64,000 nucleotides of DNA from Methanothrix thermoacetophila PT (GCF_000014945.1 NC_008553.1:1-64000), one strand, 5' to 3'. Counted from the stretch's first letter, positions 8,287 through 17,858 are shown. Notes: generated from the sequence alone by a model not told the origin. Numbers and translations are program-made.

Positions 8287-8682
8287 TTGATATCAGATAG
8301 CGAGATCGATCTGGAAGAGATTCTCGGCAGATCAATAAACCCCGATTACGGCGCAGTGGTCGCATTTATCGGCGTTGTCAGAGCTGATCCGGGTGTCCTA
8401 GGCATGGAGGTGGAGGCGTATGATGAGGCTGCTCTGGAGGAGCTCAAAAGGATAAAGGAGGAGGCGATCGCCCGCTTCGGCCTATCCTTTGTGGATGTTG
8501 TGCACAGGAAGGGCCGCCTATTGCTTGGTGAAGTTATCGTTGCGGTGGTATGCGCATCATCTCATCGAAAAGAGGCATTCCAGGCATGCGAGTATGTTAT
8601 CGATGAGCTGAAGAGAAGGGTTCCGATGTGGAAGAAGGAGCTGACTGAGGAGGGAGGTAGATGGGTGAAAGGAGATGCATGA
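8287..8682 (+). CDS. moaE: Molybdopterin synthase catalytic subunit MoaE
   Basis: Uses thiocarboxylated MoaD to convert precursor Z to molybdopterin, the pterin of tungsten and molybdenum enzymes such as formylmethanofuran dehydrogenase. The 131-residue product has GAVVAFIGVVRADP, the histidine-containing VHRKGRLLLGE, VVCASSHRKEAFQACEYVID and the C-terminal catalytic lysine context VPMWKKE. It starts with TTG right after the moaD stop and overlaps cutA by 22 bases. Confidence 0.94.
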   Translation: MISDSEIDLEEILGRSINPDYGAVVAFIGVVRADPGVLGMEVEAYDEAALEELKRIKEEAIARFGLSFVDVVHRKGRLLLGEVIVAVVCASSHRKEAFQACEYVIDELKRRVPMWKKELTEEGGRWVKGDA

Positions 8683-8978
8683 TGGTAATAACCACAGCTC
8701 CTCCCGGAGATGCGGATAGAATAGCTTATACCCTTGTGGAGGAGCGTCTGGCCGCGTGTGTCAACGTGATCCCTGTCAGGTCGCATTTCATCTGGGAGGG
8801 GAAGATCTCCAGAGAGAAAGAGGAGATGCTGTTCGTGAAAACAACACCTGATGCGGCAGAAAGAGTCCGCAGACGGATCCTGGAGCTTCACAGTTACCAG
8901 CTGCCTGAGATCATAGCTCTGGAGATCGCAGACGGTCATGAGCCCTATATGAGATGGATCCACGAGTCCGTGCAGTGA
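8661..8978 (+). CDS. cutA: CutA divalent-ion tolerance protein
   Basis: CutA1 family trimer, 105 residues. Family landmarks are the VITTAPPGDADRIAYTLVEERLAACVN segment, the conserved W in FIWEGKI, the LFVKTT strand, and LPEIIALEIADGHEPYMRWI. Metal tolerance is the historical assignment; the molecular role is unclear. The start overlaps moaE by 22 bases, placing it in the same transcript. Confidence 0.92.
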   Translation: MGERRCMMVITTAPPGDADRIAYTLVEERLAACVNVIPVRSHFIWEGKISREKEEMLFVKTTPDAAERVRRRILELHSYQLPEIIALEIADGHEPYMRWIHESVQ

Positions 8979-9282
8979 GCATGGTGATAGGGGATAGCAA
9001 TGTGCAAACTCAGGTCTTCAGGCCGGAGAGGATAGTCAGGACTGATGTTCTTAGGAGAACAGTATCCAGATTCAATCATAACGCGCAGGGGATGGAGTTA
9101 TCGTCCTCTGAGTCTCCAGGCGTTCGAGCAGCCGGCCCTCTGCGCACCGTTCGCATCATGGGAACCCCAAGCGCGAGAGTATCAAACCTCTCTTTAGAAG
9201 GAAAAAACACCCATGACCCAAGGTCACCCATGTGGATGAAAATGGACCTTTGCGAAAACCATTTTCATACCAATTGACGGGG

Positions 9283-9699
9283 ATGGTGCATATCACAAAG
9301 CAGAACCCGGAACCGTGGTATCGCGAAGGTCTGAGATTCGAGTGCATTCGGTGTGGCAGGTGCTGCAGGAGCCAGGGCATAGTCTGGGTCTCCCCTGAAG
9401 AGTGCAGCGCAATCGCGGATTTTCTTGGCGTTTCTCAGGATGTGCTCATCCGAGATTACCTTCTGGAGTGCGAGCATGGTTTCGTCTTGAGAGACCATCT
9501 GGATATGAGCTGCGTGATGCTTCAGGGGGATCGCTGCATCATATATCCAGCACGGCCTCACCAGTGCAGGAGCTATCCCTTCTGGGCAGAGATACTGGAG
9601 AGCAGGGATGCTTGGCTCTCAGAGGCATCCAGATGCCCGGGCATCAATCGAGGCCGCCTCTGGAGCTTCAGGGATATAAGAGAGAGAATGCTGAAGTAG
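9283..9699 (+). CDS. YkgJ-type cysteine-cluster protein
   Basis: Putative iron/zinc-chelating protein of the UPF0153/YkgJ family. It has the leading cluster FECIRCGRCCRSQG, a central CEHG..MSCVMLQGDRCIIY and the closing YPARPHQCRSYPFW; these cysteines are the metal ligands expected for the family. An upstream ATG at 9232 would add 17 residues; the ATG at 9283 is preferred because the family core begins just after it. It stands alone, 300 bases after cutA. Confidence 0.85.
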   Translation: MVHITKQNPEPWYREGLRFECIRCGRCCRSQGIVWVSPEECSAIADFLGVSQDVLIRDYLLECEHGFVLRDHLDMSCVMLQGDRCIIYPARPHQCRSYPFWAEILESRDAWLSEASRCPGINRGRLWSFRDIRERMLK

Positions 9700-9871
9700 A
9701 TCCCTGGCGCATGCGAATTCACCTCGGGTTGTTCTCCTGTAGTTGAGCTCACAAGCATGCGATGTTTTGATACTATGAGAGTGCATGCTGCATCCCTACA
9801 GCCTGCTGTTATTCTGGACACACGAGATGCCCAAGCACAACCCATGCACCACTGCTGTCTGTCACCATTAC

Positions 9872-9959
9872 GGACCTGTCCAAATAGATCTGGTGTTTCC
9901 GACCTGTGGAAGGCGATAAAGTCCAGATTTCTGGCCTCAGCTCTTATCCGGACAGGTCC
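9872..9959 (+). repeat. MITE-like inverted-repeat element, copy 3
   Basis: Bounded by GGACCTGTCC and GGACAGGTCC, so the inverted repeat here extends five bases beyond the core on each side. The interior (GGTGTTTCCGACCTGTGGAA, then CCAGATTTCTGGCCTCAGCT) closely matches copy 4 and the 61-kb array. It lies in the 403-base gap before the acyl-CoA ligase; a TATA-like CTATATTA follows directly at 9961. Confidence 0.85.
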
Positions 9960-10102
9960 ACTATATTACAACCGCAACTGTTAAATCAGATTCTCCGCAT
10001 CCGCAGCCTTGATTGCACAAAGTTGTACATGGTTGTCAAAAACCTAGAAGATCTACCGATCTTCAGACAACAGATCGGAGACGGTTAGCAGAAGTGATGT
10101 GA

Positions 10103-11386
10103 ATGAGGTTCGGTTACCATAATGAGAAGCTCGAGACCGCTTCCAGAGAGAAGTTGCGGGATATCCAGACGAAGGGGCTCCGCAGAACCGTGCGTCACGT
10201 TTACGAATCGAATCCTGTATACAGGAGACTCTTCGATGCTCACGGCGTCTCGCCTGAGGAGATAAAAACTCTGGATGACCTCCAGAGGCTCCCGATGACT
10301 AACAAGGAGCTGCTCAGAGAGAACTACCCTCTCGGGCTGAGCTGTGTCCCTAGGGATTCGATCGTGGAGATGCACATGTCGAGCGGCTCCACAGGGACCC
10401 CTGTGATAATGCCCTACACCGAGGGAGACCTCGCGCAGTGGGCGGAGTGCATGGCTAGGTGTTACATGATGTCTGGAGCCAGAAGGGGTGACGCTGTGCA
10501 GATCACGCCGCTCTTCGGCCTGTTCAACGGCGGCTTCGGGATGTATCATGGCGCAAGGGCCGCAGGCCTCTTTGTCATACCTGCAGGCCCCGGAAACACT
10601 GTAAGACAGATCAAGCTCGCTAAAGATCTCAAGACAAGAATCATCACCGGGGTTGTGAGCTACGGTGTGCGCCTGATAGAGGTGATGAACGAGCTCAATG
10701 AGGAGCTGCCGGATCTCGAGATAGGGATATTCGGGGCGGAGACGTTCTCGGATGCTATGAAGAGGCGGATCTCCACAGGTCTCGGCGTGGAAGTCTTCGA
10801 TATCTATGGAATGACTGAGACGGGAGGCGTTGGAACCCTCGGGATGGATTGTGCTGCACACGATGGCATACACGTCTGGGAGGACCATTACATCGTGGAG
10901 ATTGTGGATCCAAAGACAGGAGAGCCTGTGGAGGATGGTGAGACCGGGGAGCTTGTCGTGACCTCGATCACAAGAGAGGCGCTTCCCGTGATACGTTTTC
11001 GCACAGCTGACCTCACCAGAATCATCTCGAGGGAGCGTTGCGACTGCGGCAGAACGCACATCAGGATAGCGCCCATTACAGGCAGGATTGACGACATGCT
11101 CATCGTGAAGGGCGTGAACTTCTTCCCGAAGCAGGTCGAGCAGGCGCTGATGCAGATCCCTGGTATCGGAGCGAACTACCAGATCATCGTCGAGGATATT
11201 GATGGCGTCAAGGAGATCAGGATCAATGTCGAGGCTGAGCCAGGGGTGACTGGATACATTGTTGAGAAGGCTCTTAAGGAGGCTCTCGGCTTCAGCCCGA
11301 AGGGCGACGTCTTCCCCATCGGATCCCTCCCGAGAACAGAGGGCAAGGCCCAGAGGGTCATACACAGGAAGCGTCAGACTGGATAA
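10103..11386 (+). CDS. paaK: Phenylacetate-CoA ligase family acyl-AMP enzyme
   Basis: ANL-superfamily enzyme that activates an aryl or other acid to its CoA thioester through an acyl-adenylate. Motifs in order are MSSGSTGTPV (phosphate loop), FGAETFSD, IYGMTETGG, GETGELV, RFRTADLT and the hinge plus C-terminal domain GRIDDMLIVKGVNFFPKQVE. At 427 residues it matches the short PaaK form common in methanogens, where aryl acids can be taken up for amino acid synthesis. The true substrate cannot be read from sequence. It is followed by purE 32 bases on. Confidence 0.88.
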   Translation: MRFGYHNEKLETASREKLRDIQTKGLRRTVRHVYESNPVYRRLFDAHGVSPEEIKTLDDLQRLPMTNKELLRENYPLGLSCVPRDSIVEMHMSSGSTGTPVIMPYTEGDLAQWAECMARCYMMSGARRGDAVQITPLFGLFNGGFGMYHGARAAGLFVIPAGPGNTVRQIKLAKDLKTRIITGVVSYGVRLIEVMNELNEELPDLEIGIFGAETFSDAMKRRISTGLGVEVFDIYGMTETGGVGTLGMDCAAHDGIHVWEDHYIVEIVDPKTGEPVEDGETGELVVTSITREALPVIRFRTADLTRIISRERCDCGRTHIRIAPITGRIDDMLIVKGVNFFPKQVEQALMQIPGIGANYQIIVEDIDGVKEIRINVEAEPGVTGYIVEKALKEALGFSPKGDVFPIGSLPRTEGKAQRVIHRKRQTG

Positions 11387-11418
11387 AATTCATCTTCACA
11401 GCAGAGCTCTGAGAGTGC

Positions 11419-11802
11419 ATGCCAGATGTATCGATAATCTCAGGATCAAGGTCAGATCAGCATATCGTGGACAGAATTCTGAGAGTGCTGGATGAGCATG
11501 GGGCGAGCTACGAGCACAGGGTGATCTCTGCGCACAGGAACCCGAAGGAGCTCGATCAGTATATAGAGAGCTCGAATGCGAGGGTCTTCATAGCTGTTGC
11601 CGGAATGTCAGCTGCACTTCCTGGAGCTGTGGCCGCCAGGACCGAGAGGCCTGTTATAGGCGTGCCGGTGAGCGGGAAGCTTCTCGGAATAGACGCGCTT
11701 CTCTCCATAGTCCAGATGCCTCCCGGAGTGCCTGTGGCCTGTGTCGGAATAGATGCAGGAGAGAATGCCGCATTACTGGCCCTGCGGATGCTAAAATCCT
11801 GA
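11419..11802 (+). CDS. purE: N5-CAIR mutase / AIR carboxylase PurE
   Basis: Purine biosynthesis enzyme making CAIR from AIR-derived substrate. The 127-residue product carries ISGSRSD, the SAHRNPKEL active-site loop, the AGMSAALPG segment and [14 protein letters not shown]. It is shorter than bacterial PurE (about 160). Whether it acts as mutase or carboxylase cannot be decided without knowing if purK is present elsewhere; no purK is in this window. Confidence 0.92.
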   Translation: MPDVSIISGSRSDQHIVDRILRVLDEHGASYEHRVISAHRNPKELDQYIESSNARVFIAVAGMSAALPGAVAARTERPVIGVPVSGKLLGIDALLSIVQMPPGVPVACVGIDAGENAALLALRMLKS

Positions 11803-11855
11803 AGATAGCTATTTATACCAAGTCGTTGATAGAGACCACAAAAGGTGGGATTAGG

Positions 11856-12287
11856 ATGTACAAGCGTATTTTGATCGCCACAGATGGCTCCGACAAGTCC
11901 AGACTGGCTGCGGAAGAGGGGCTTGAGCTTGCGAAGGCTCTGGGTGCGGAGGTCCTGGCGCTTTACGTGGTCAACGAGGTCGTCATAGCGAGCGCTGTAA
12001 GGCAGCTGGGTGCCGACAAGAAGGAGGTCGAGGCCAAGCTGCAGAGGCAGGGCGAGAAGGCCCTGGATGACATAAAGGAGATGGGCGAGAAGCTAGGCGT
12101 CAAGGTCGAGACTGTCATAAGGATTGGTGCGCCCGCAAATGTCATCATAGATGTGGCCAGAACCGAGAACATCGACTGCATCGTGATGGGAAGCCACGGC
12201 GAGAGCGGCGTGTCGAAGCTTCTCATAGGCAGCGTGGTCCAGAAAGTCTTATATTGGGCAACAACTCCTGTCCTGGTAGTGAGATAG
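11856..12287 (+). CDS. Universal stress protein, UspA family
   Basis: ATP-binding UspA-like protein of 143 residues. It has the N-terminal strand ILIATDGSDKS and the nucleotide loop IVMGSHGESGVSKLLIGSV, the G-2x-G-9x-G-S pattern of ATP-binding members. The ATG at 11856 is preceded by GGTGG and is preferred to one at 11826. The stop is followed at once by a short membrane-peptide gene, suggesting co-expression. Confidence 0.92.
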   Translation: MYKRILIATDGSDKSRLAAEEGLELAKALGAEVLALYVVNEVVIASAVRQLGADKKEVEAKLQRQGEKALDDIKEMGEKLGVKVETVIRIGAPANVIIDVARTENIDCIVMGSHGESGVSKLLIGSVVQKVLYWATTPVLVVR

Positions 12288-12404
12288 ATGACTGGCGGAG
12301 AGTTCGTCATAGCCGATTCGATGGTGTTTGGCGCATTTGCAGTTGTGTTTGTCGTTGGTACGCTCCTAGCCTATCTGGTTATAAGTCTGATAGGCGGGAG
12401 CTGA
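12288..12404 (+). CDS. 38-aa single-span membrane peptide
   Basis: An ATG directly abuts the uspA TAG. It opens a 38-codon frame: a short N-terminus (MTGGEFVIADS), then about 25 hydrophobic residues (FGAFAVVFVVGTLLAYLVIS), then IGGS and a TGA. Placement without a gap and a clean membrane-spanning composition make it a believable gene. It may anchor or be sensed by the UspA protein; that is inference. No named family recognised. Confidence 0.6.
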   Translation: MTGGEFVIADSMVFGAFAVVFVVGTLLAYLVISLIGGS

Positions 12405-12438
12405 GGAGAGGCGCGCGTCTGAAGACAGCCGCCTCATG

Positions 12439-12456
12439 TCACTGTTTTTGATCAAT
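12439..12456 (+). terminator. T-rich terminator after uspA unit
   Basis: TGTTTTTGATCAATTTTTAT lies 35 bases after the small membrane ORF. Runs of T without a hairpin are the usual archaeal termination signal. Confidence 0.35.
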
Positions 12457-12656
12457 TTTTATTGGAGGGCTGATCCGGACTGAATGCCAATTTGTTCTCT
12501 CCACGTCCCTCATCTGCGGAGCAGCTGGCGATCTGGCGCGCGGAAGAGGCTGCTGCCGGGATGAAAGCGGCGACGAAAGTTACAGAAGGAGATCGTTCAG
12601 TTACAGTTATTCACCTTCGCACGGCAATCCACTCATAAAATGCATATGATGATAGT

Positions 12657-13691
12657 ATGCCTGAGAAATGGGTTCACGACGCTACAGGATCGTTTCACAA
12701 CTACCTCCCTCCAGGATGTGAGATATGCAGGCAGGGTGCATCCCTGGTCCTGTTCGTGACGGGTGTATGTACCAGAGGGTGCTTCTACTGCCCGCTCTCT
12801 GTGGAGCGAAGGGGCAGGGAGATTATCTTCGCGAATGAGCGGATCGTCTCATCTCCGAAGGATATCCTGGAGGAGGCACGGGCGATCGATGCCCTCGGCA
12901 CAGGCATAACCGGCGGAGAGCCTCTGTTCAAGCTGGATCTGGTTCTGGACACAATTCGCATGCTGAAAAGGAATCTGGGAAGCGAGCATCACATCCACCT
13001 CTACACGGGAATCGTGCCTGGGGAGAGCGTGCTTTCAAAGCTTCGCAAGGCAGGTCTGGACGAGCTGAGGATTCACCCCGATCCCGAGCAGGAGGACGTC
13101 CGCCTTGTAGGAGTACTCAAATCCGCGAGGAACCTCGGGATAGAGGCTGGCGTGGAGATCCCGGCGATCGCACCTGCACCGTGGATCGCAGAGGCTGTGC
13201 AGAGCGCCGGTGCTTTTCTCAACATAAATGAACTCGAGTTCTCCGAGACGAATGCGGATATGCTCAGAGCCAGAGGATTCAGGGTGAATCCGAACTCGTG
13301 CGCCGCGATCGGGAGCGAGTCGATCGCCAGGTCGTTCATGCATTACGGGATAAAGCTCCACTACTGTTCCTCCGTCTTCAAGGATTCCGTCCAGCTCAGG
13401 GAGAGGCTGAAGCGGCGCGCTGAGAGGATCAGGAGGGCGTTTGATATCGTGAGCGATGATGGCACTTTATTGACAGGCATCATCCTCGCTTCGGATCTCC
13501 AGGCTGCGATCAGAGTCCTTGAGAATCTGGGTGTCCCGGAGAGCATGTACGAGCTCGCGGATAATGGGATAGAGATCGCGGCCTGGATACTCGAGGAGAT
13601 CGCAGATGAGGTGAGGCAGATCGGATCTCCTCAGATAGTTGAGAGGTATCCAACAGAGGATGGGCTGGTCGTGGAGAGAATACCTTTATAA
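12657..13691 (+). CDS. Radical SAM protein, PflA-related (COG2108-like)
   Basis: Archaeal radical SAM enzyme of 344 residues. The [4Fe-4S] motif is CTRGCFYC, preceded by CEICRQG, and the SAM-binding GITGGEPLFKL follows. A later Cys-containing region (NPNSCAAIGSES, KLHYCSSVF) may bind metal. It resembles the uncharacterised archaeal proteins related to pyruvate formate-lyase activating enzyme. Substrate unknown. The ATG at 12657 follows a TATA-like CATAAAATG by about 20 bases, so the mRNA is probably leaderless. Confidence 0.8.
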   Translation: MPEKWVHDATGSFHNYLPPGCEICRQGASLVLFVTGVCTRGCFYCPLSVERRGREIIFANERIVSSPKDILEEARAIDALGTGITGGEPLFKLDLVLDTIRMLKRNLGSEHHIHLYTGIVPGESVLSKLRKAGLDELRIHPDPEQEDVRLVGVLKSARNLGIEAGVEIPAIAPAPWIAEAVQSAGAFLNINELEFSETNADMLRARGFRVNPNSCAAIGSESIARSFMHYGIKLHYCSSVFKDSVQLRERLKRRAERIRRAFDIVSDDGTLLTGIILASDLQAAIRVLENLGVPESMYELADNGIEIAAWILEEIADEVRQIGSPQIVERYPTEDGLVVERIPL

Positions 13692-13729
13692 GCCATCGCA
13701 TCCTTCTTTATGGCCGGTGAGCTTGCTGG

Positions 13730-14032
13730 ATGGAGAGCGCTGAGGAGAGAATTCAGGAGCGGCTGAGGAATTATCTGAAGCGGGATGGTATAGGGATCAG
13801 AAAAGCAGTGCTGAAGTTGTTCTTGAGCGACTCGTCCTTTACGACTGAGGACATCTTCACGCACCTCGAGAAGGAGGGCTTCAATGTAAGCTATCGCGGT
13901 GTTTCTGCCATGGTCGGGCTAATGAACACGCGCCTGGGAATTCTCAGCATAGATGTATCCGGAGACCACAACGTGTACTCGTTGAAGAACGACCACAAGA
14001 TGATAGTGAAATCGGTGCTGGAGAACTACTAG
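13730..14032 (+). CDS. DUF2551-like protein
   Basis: A 100-residue soluble protein that looks like a winged-helix fold: helices in RIQERLRNYLKRDG and GIRKAVLKLFL, a recognition-like stretch in YRGVSAMVGLMNTRLGILS, and a C-terminal strand. It resembles the DUF2551 proteins of Methanosarcinales, whose function is unknown. A DNA-binding role is an inference from the fold. It starts 38 bases after the radical SAM gene. Confidence 0.7.
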   Translation: MESAEERIQERLRNYLKRDGIGIRKAVLKLFLSDSSFTTEDIFTHLEKEGFNVSYRGVSAMVGLMNTRLGILSIDVSGDHNVYSLKNDHKMIVKSVLENY

Positions 14033-14068
14033 CTTCAGGCCATCCTCAGTCTGGATCGAAAATTTCTT

Positions 14069-15562
14069 TCAGTTTGGCGGTTCCCCCCTTTTCATTCTTC
14101 TCATGTATTTCTGGAGAATTATATCCGCTGCTATGTTGATCATACGCAGGCCGACATGCACCATTGGATTCGGCGTCATGCGCTCTTTGTATAAATTGTG
14201 AAGCTTCTTGAGATGTCTCAGGTTGTATTCCATGCATGTCCCGACCAGCTCCCAGTGCTCGGGAAGGGCGTTATCCTTTCCGAGTCCTTTGTAGCTGCCA
14301 AGCGATGTGCCAGCCATTGGTGTGAAGAAGAGCGGCAGCATCAGCCCTGTGTAATCCTTGAGCGACTCCACGAGCTCAGTGGTCCTGACAACATCATCAG
14401 CGGTCTCACCTGGCAACCCCAGAACCAGGCTGGCGACCGGCACCCAGTGCTCCTCGTGGAAGAGCGCGTAGCACTCCCTCACGATATCAGGCCACCGCTC
14501 CGGAGATTCTGGCAGCGCCTTCCTGGGCATGTGCATCTCCAGCATCCGACAGCTTCCGGTCTCGATCCCTATCCATGCTGACATGTATCTCTGATCGGTG
14601 CCTACACCCACAATCTCGGAGATCTCGCGGAGGAGGTCCATGGACTGATGTACAGTCGCCAGGCTGAGATGAGAGACGTCTATTGTGTGCGGGGAGAGCT
14701 CCTTGACGCTCCTGAAGAGCTCCAGCACCTTATCAGGCTCAGGGCGCATTCCCCTGGAGCCGTATGTGAAAACGTCCTCTGAGTGAAGGAGCACGTCCCT
14801 CATCCCCTCCCTCATATTCACCCTGACGTCCTCCAGGATGCTGGATACCGGCCGGTGTCTGAGCGATCGCATCGTCGGAGAGCAGAAGGCACAGCCCCGC
14901 CAGCAACCTCTTCCGATCTCGACTATGCCTGCTATCGTTGCACCCCTGTTCACCGGAATTCTGTCTCCGGCCACAGGTGTTCCCTCTATGATCCTAGGGG
15001 GGTTCTTTCCAGAGAGAATCGCCATGCACACCTCCGGGAACTTGCTCTCGCCCTCACCCAGGTAGATGTGATCGACGCCCACATCCTCATCAGCTAGCTC
15101 CCATGCGCCATTGCCCCCAACCACGATTACGGGATCATGTTTTTTTATCAGAGGGTGATTTATAAGCCTGAGAAAGCTGTGCCTGTTGTGGGGCGGGCCT
15201 TTGTTAATGATATCCTCGATCTCGCGGACGGCTATCTTCCCCATCGGATCGTCGTGTGTTATGCCCACGATCTCTGTATCGCTACCAATCGCCTTGTCGA
15301 GGTGATCTGGATGCGCGACCATGACCTCGTCCCTGGAGAAACCAGCTTCTAGCAGCGCAGCCTCCACCTTTCTCATGCCGCATGGCGCATAAACAGCCCT
15401 GCCATCCGGGTATGCCTTCACAGGAGGACAGAATAAAGATCTCAGGAGCCAGTCGGGCATGACTGCCCTGGGCATTATCGCGGCAAACCCGAGCAGGACA
15501 CCCCCATGATATGAGGACATCATTGTACGGTCGCTTGTCAGGACGATCCTCTTTCCAGACAT
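14069..15562 (-). CDS. B12-binding-type radical SAM protein
   Basis: A 497-residue protein with a cobalamin-binding-like N-terminal domain (IVLTSDRTMMSSYHGG... VIVVGGNGAWEL... DHIYLGEGE), then a radical SAM core with GRGCWRGCAFC as CxxxCxxC, and a C-terminal domain. Such enzymes usually methylate or rearrange unactivated carbons. This one resembles an archaeal family with no proven substrate. The core contains VLGLPGETADDVV, typical of Elp3/MiaB-like barrels. Convergent with DUF2551, 36 bases away. Confidence 0.82.
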   Translation of the reverse strand: MSGKRIVLTSDRTMMSSYHGGVLLGFAAIMPRAVMPDWLLRSLFCPPVKAYPDGRAVYAPCGMRKVEAALLEAGFSRDEVMVAHPDHLDKAIGSDTEIVGITHDDPMGKIAVREIEDIINKGPPHNRHSFLRLINHPLIKKHDPVIVVGGNGAWELADEDVGVDHIYLGEGESKFPEVCMAILSGKNPPRIIEGTPVAGDRIPVNRGATIAGIVEIGRGCWRGCAFCSPTMRSLRHRPVSSILEDVRVNMREGMRDVLLHSEDVFTYGSRGMRPEPDKVLELFRSVKELSPHTIDVSHLSLATVHQSMDLLREISEIVGVGTDQRYMSAWIGIETGSCRMLEMHMPRKALPESPERWPDIVRECYALFHEEHWVPVASLVLGLPGETADDVVRTTELVESLKDYTGLMLPLFFTPMAGTSLGSYKGLGKDNALPEHWELVGTCMEYNLRHLKKLHNLYKERMTPNPMVHVGLRMINIAADIILQKYMRRMKRGEPPN

Positions 15563-15948
15563 CTATAGAGACATCTCCGGATGTGGAATATAACCCTGTT
15601 CGTGCAGGAAACGTCTAGCACCAAAAAAAAAGCATTGGGCCGTGAATCGGATCATCTAACCAGCATGTGTCACCGCAGAATTGCGATCTGCTGTGCAGTG
15701 AATGCCGATTCCTGAAAATCCATTGAGTCCACTACTTCAGATCAATTGTCATGACGACCGCACAGATCTTTCATAATTTCACTGCGCTATTGTGTGTTCA
15801 GCAACTTAGAGGACATGTAGTACGGTTGCTGGATGCACTCATTCATTCTCCAAGAACGCATGCCGGGGCCATTGTCTTTCCAGGAAAGTCATTATATGGA
15901 GAGCGTTTCACTGGTGCCAGCCGATGAGATATCTTTTTATCGGAAAAG
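15563..15948. other. Intergenic region between divergent genes
   Basis: 386 bases holding the two divergent promoters. AT-rich patches occur (for example ACCAAAAAAAAAG near 15622 and ATATCTTTTTATCGG near 15930), but I see no gene or repeat. Confidence 0.5.
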
Positions 15949-17475
15949 GTGCAAGCCCCAGCCGTGGAAGCAAAAAAATCGCTATCCGAGATCAACGAGC
16001 GGATACGTGACGGAAGCGTCAGGGTTGTGACCGCGGAGGAGATGCCCTCCATCGTCGAGGAGCTGGGGCCGGATGGCGCTGTGCGCGAGGTTGATGTCGT
16101 GACCACCGGCACCTTCGGGGCGATGTGCTCCTCTGGAGTCTTCCTGAACCTCGGTCACAGCGATCCGCCGATAAAGATCTCAAGGGCCTGGCTTAACCAG
16201 GTTGAGGCATACGGTGGAGTTGCTGCAGTCGATCTATTTCTCGGAGCGACCCAGCCATCTGAGGACAGGGGCATAGAGTATGGTGGGGCTCATGTCATAG
16301 AGGATCTCGTCTCCGGAAGAGCTGTGGACGTGATGGGCGAGGGCGTGGGCACAGACTGTTATCCCAGGATGGAGATCGAGACGACCCTGCATCTGGAGGA
16401 CCTAAACCAGGCGCTCATGGTCAATCCAAGAAATGCTTATCAGAGGTACAACGCTGCCACAAACTCCTCCGACAGGACCCTTCACACGTATATGGGAACG
16501 CTTCTTCCACACTTCGGGAATGTCCATTACAGCGGCGCTGGCGTTCTCAACCCGATCTCCAACGATCCGGGATTCGAGTACATAGGGACTGGGGTCAGGA
16601 TATTCCTCGGCGGCGCGCAGGGTTACATCGTTGGTCCAGGCACGCAGCACAGCCCCGGGACAGGCTTCGCCACGCTGATGGTCTCGGGAGATCTCAAGAG
16701 GATGAGCAGCGAGTTCCTGAGGGCGGCCACGTTCACAAAATATGGTCCGACGCTTTACGTTGGCGTTGGCGTCCCGATACCGATACTGAACGAGAGGCTC
16801 GCGCTGAGCACTGCTGTCAGGGACAGCGACATCACCGTTCCTGTTGTCGATTATGGTGTGCAGCGAAGGGACAGGCCTGTGCTGAAGAGCACGAGCTATG
16901 CGGAACTGAGGTCAGGTTTCGTGGAGATTAATGGAAAAGAGGTTCCAACCGCATCGCTATCAAGCTTCCACATGGCAAGAATGGTCGCGGGAACCCTGAA
17001 GAAGTGGATCGAAAGGGGGGAGTTCCTGCTGACGGAGCAGGCAGAGCCTCTCTCAAAGAGTGGCGTCAGCAGGCCGATGAAGCAGACGAAGGAGCTTCCC
17101 TACGTCGGGGATGTCATGAACAGGGATGTTGTTACAGTGGGCGAGAACATCAGCGTGCCTGAGGCAGCGCGCGTCATTGTCGGAAGTCGGTTCGATCATC
17201 TCCCCGTCGTCTCTGATGATGGAAAGCTCATGGGAATAATAACGACATGGGACATATCCAAGGCTGTTGCAAATGGCAACATCTCAAGAGTCTCGGAGAT
17301 AATGACCAGGCGGGTGTATACGGCGACGCCGGATGAGCCGATAGAGCTGGCTGCGAGGACGATGGATATCCACAGCATCTCCGCGCTGCCGGTTGTGGAT
17401 AAGGATAACCGCGTCATAGGGATGATAACAAGCAACGACTTGAGCAGGCTGTTTGCCGGGAGACGGTCGATATGA
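15949..17475 (+). CDS. L-aspartate semialdehyde sulfurtransferase (DUF39 + CBS pair)
   Basis: Homologue of Methanosarcina acetivorans MA1821, which with a NIL/ferredoxin partner incorporates sulfide into aspartate semialdehyde to make homocysteine. Residues 1-370 form the DUF39/HcyS domain (TTGTFGAMCSSGVFLN, with the active-site cysteine context, and VGPGTQHSPGTG). The C-terminus holds two CBS motifs (VMNRDVVTVGENISVPEAA, IMTRRVYTATPDEPIELAA). The GTG at 15949 follows GGAAAAG closely; a GTG at 15964 is an alternative start. It overlaps its partner gene by four bases. Confidence 0.9.
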   Translation: MQAPAVEAKKSLSEINERIRDGSVRVVTAEEMPSIVEELGPDGAVREVDVVTTGTFGAMCSSGVFLNLGHSDPPIKISRAWLNQVEAYGGVAAVDLFLGATQPSEDRGIEYGGAHVIEDLVSGRAVDVMGEGVGTDCYPRMEIETTLHLEDLNQALMVNPRNAYQRYNAATNSSDRTLHTYMGTLLPHFGNVHYSGAGVLNPISNDPGFEYIGTGVRIFLGGAQGYIVGPGTQHSPGTGFATLMVSGDLKRMSSEFLRAATFTKYGPTLYVGVGVPIPILNERLALSTAVRDSDITVPVVDYGVQRRDRPVLKSTSYAELRSGFVEINGKEVPTASLSSFHMARMVAGTLKKWIERGEFLLTEQAEPLSKSGVSRPMKQTKELPYVGDVMNRDVVTVGENISVPEAARVIVGSRFDHLPVVSDDGKLMGIITTWDISKAVANGNISRVSEIMTRRVYTATPDEPIELAARTMDIHSISALPVVDKDNRVIGMITSNDLSRLFAGRRSI

Positions 17476-17858
17476 AGCTCATGCTCAGGGTCGCGCCAGG
17501 CATAGTCAGAAAGCCTCTGATCGCGTCCGTAATCTTGGAGACAGGAGCGCTCATAAACATCGAGAGGGCAAGCATAGATGCTGTCAGCGGCGAGATCGTC
17601 CTCGATGTCTCGGATGATAAATGCAAACAGGTGAAAGACGCATTCGAGCGCAGGGGTGTGGATGTTGTACTTCTAGAGATCCCTGTGATGAGAAACGAGG
17701 AGGAGTGCGTCCACTGCGGCGCATGCATCGCGATATGCCCCACCGGCACATTCAGATTCGACGACTGGAAGGTTGTAACTGATCCAGGAAAATGCATCCA
17801 GTGCGGTGCGTGCGTGACGGCCTGCCCCCATCGCGCACTGCAGCTCGTCCTGCGGTGA
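17472..17858 (+). CDS. NIL-domain ferredoxin, partner in homocysteine synthesis
   Basis: Homologue of MA1822: an N-terminal NIL domain (residues 1-75) and two [4Fe-4S] ferredoxin motifs (CVHCGACIAICPTG and CIQCGACVTACPH) at the C-terminus. It supplies electrons for reductive homocysteine formation with the upstream sulfurtransferase. The four-base ATGA overlap with that gene supports a fixed 1:1 partnership. Confidence 0.92.
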   Translation: MKLMLRVAPGIVRKPLIASVILETGALINIERASIDAVSGEIVLDVSDDKCKQVKDAFERRGVDVVLLEIPVMRNEEECVHCGACIAICPTGTFRFDDWKVVTDPGKCIQCGACVTACPHRALQLVLR

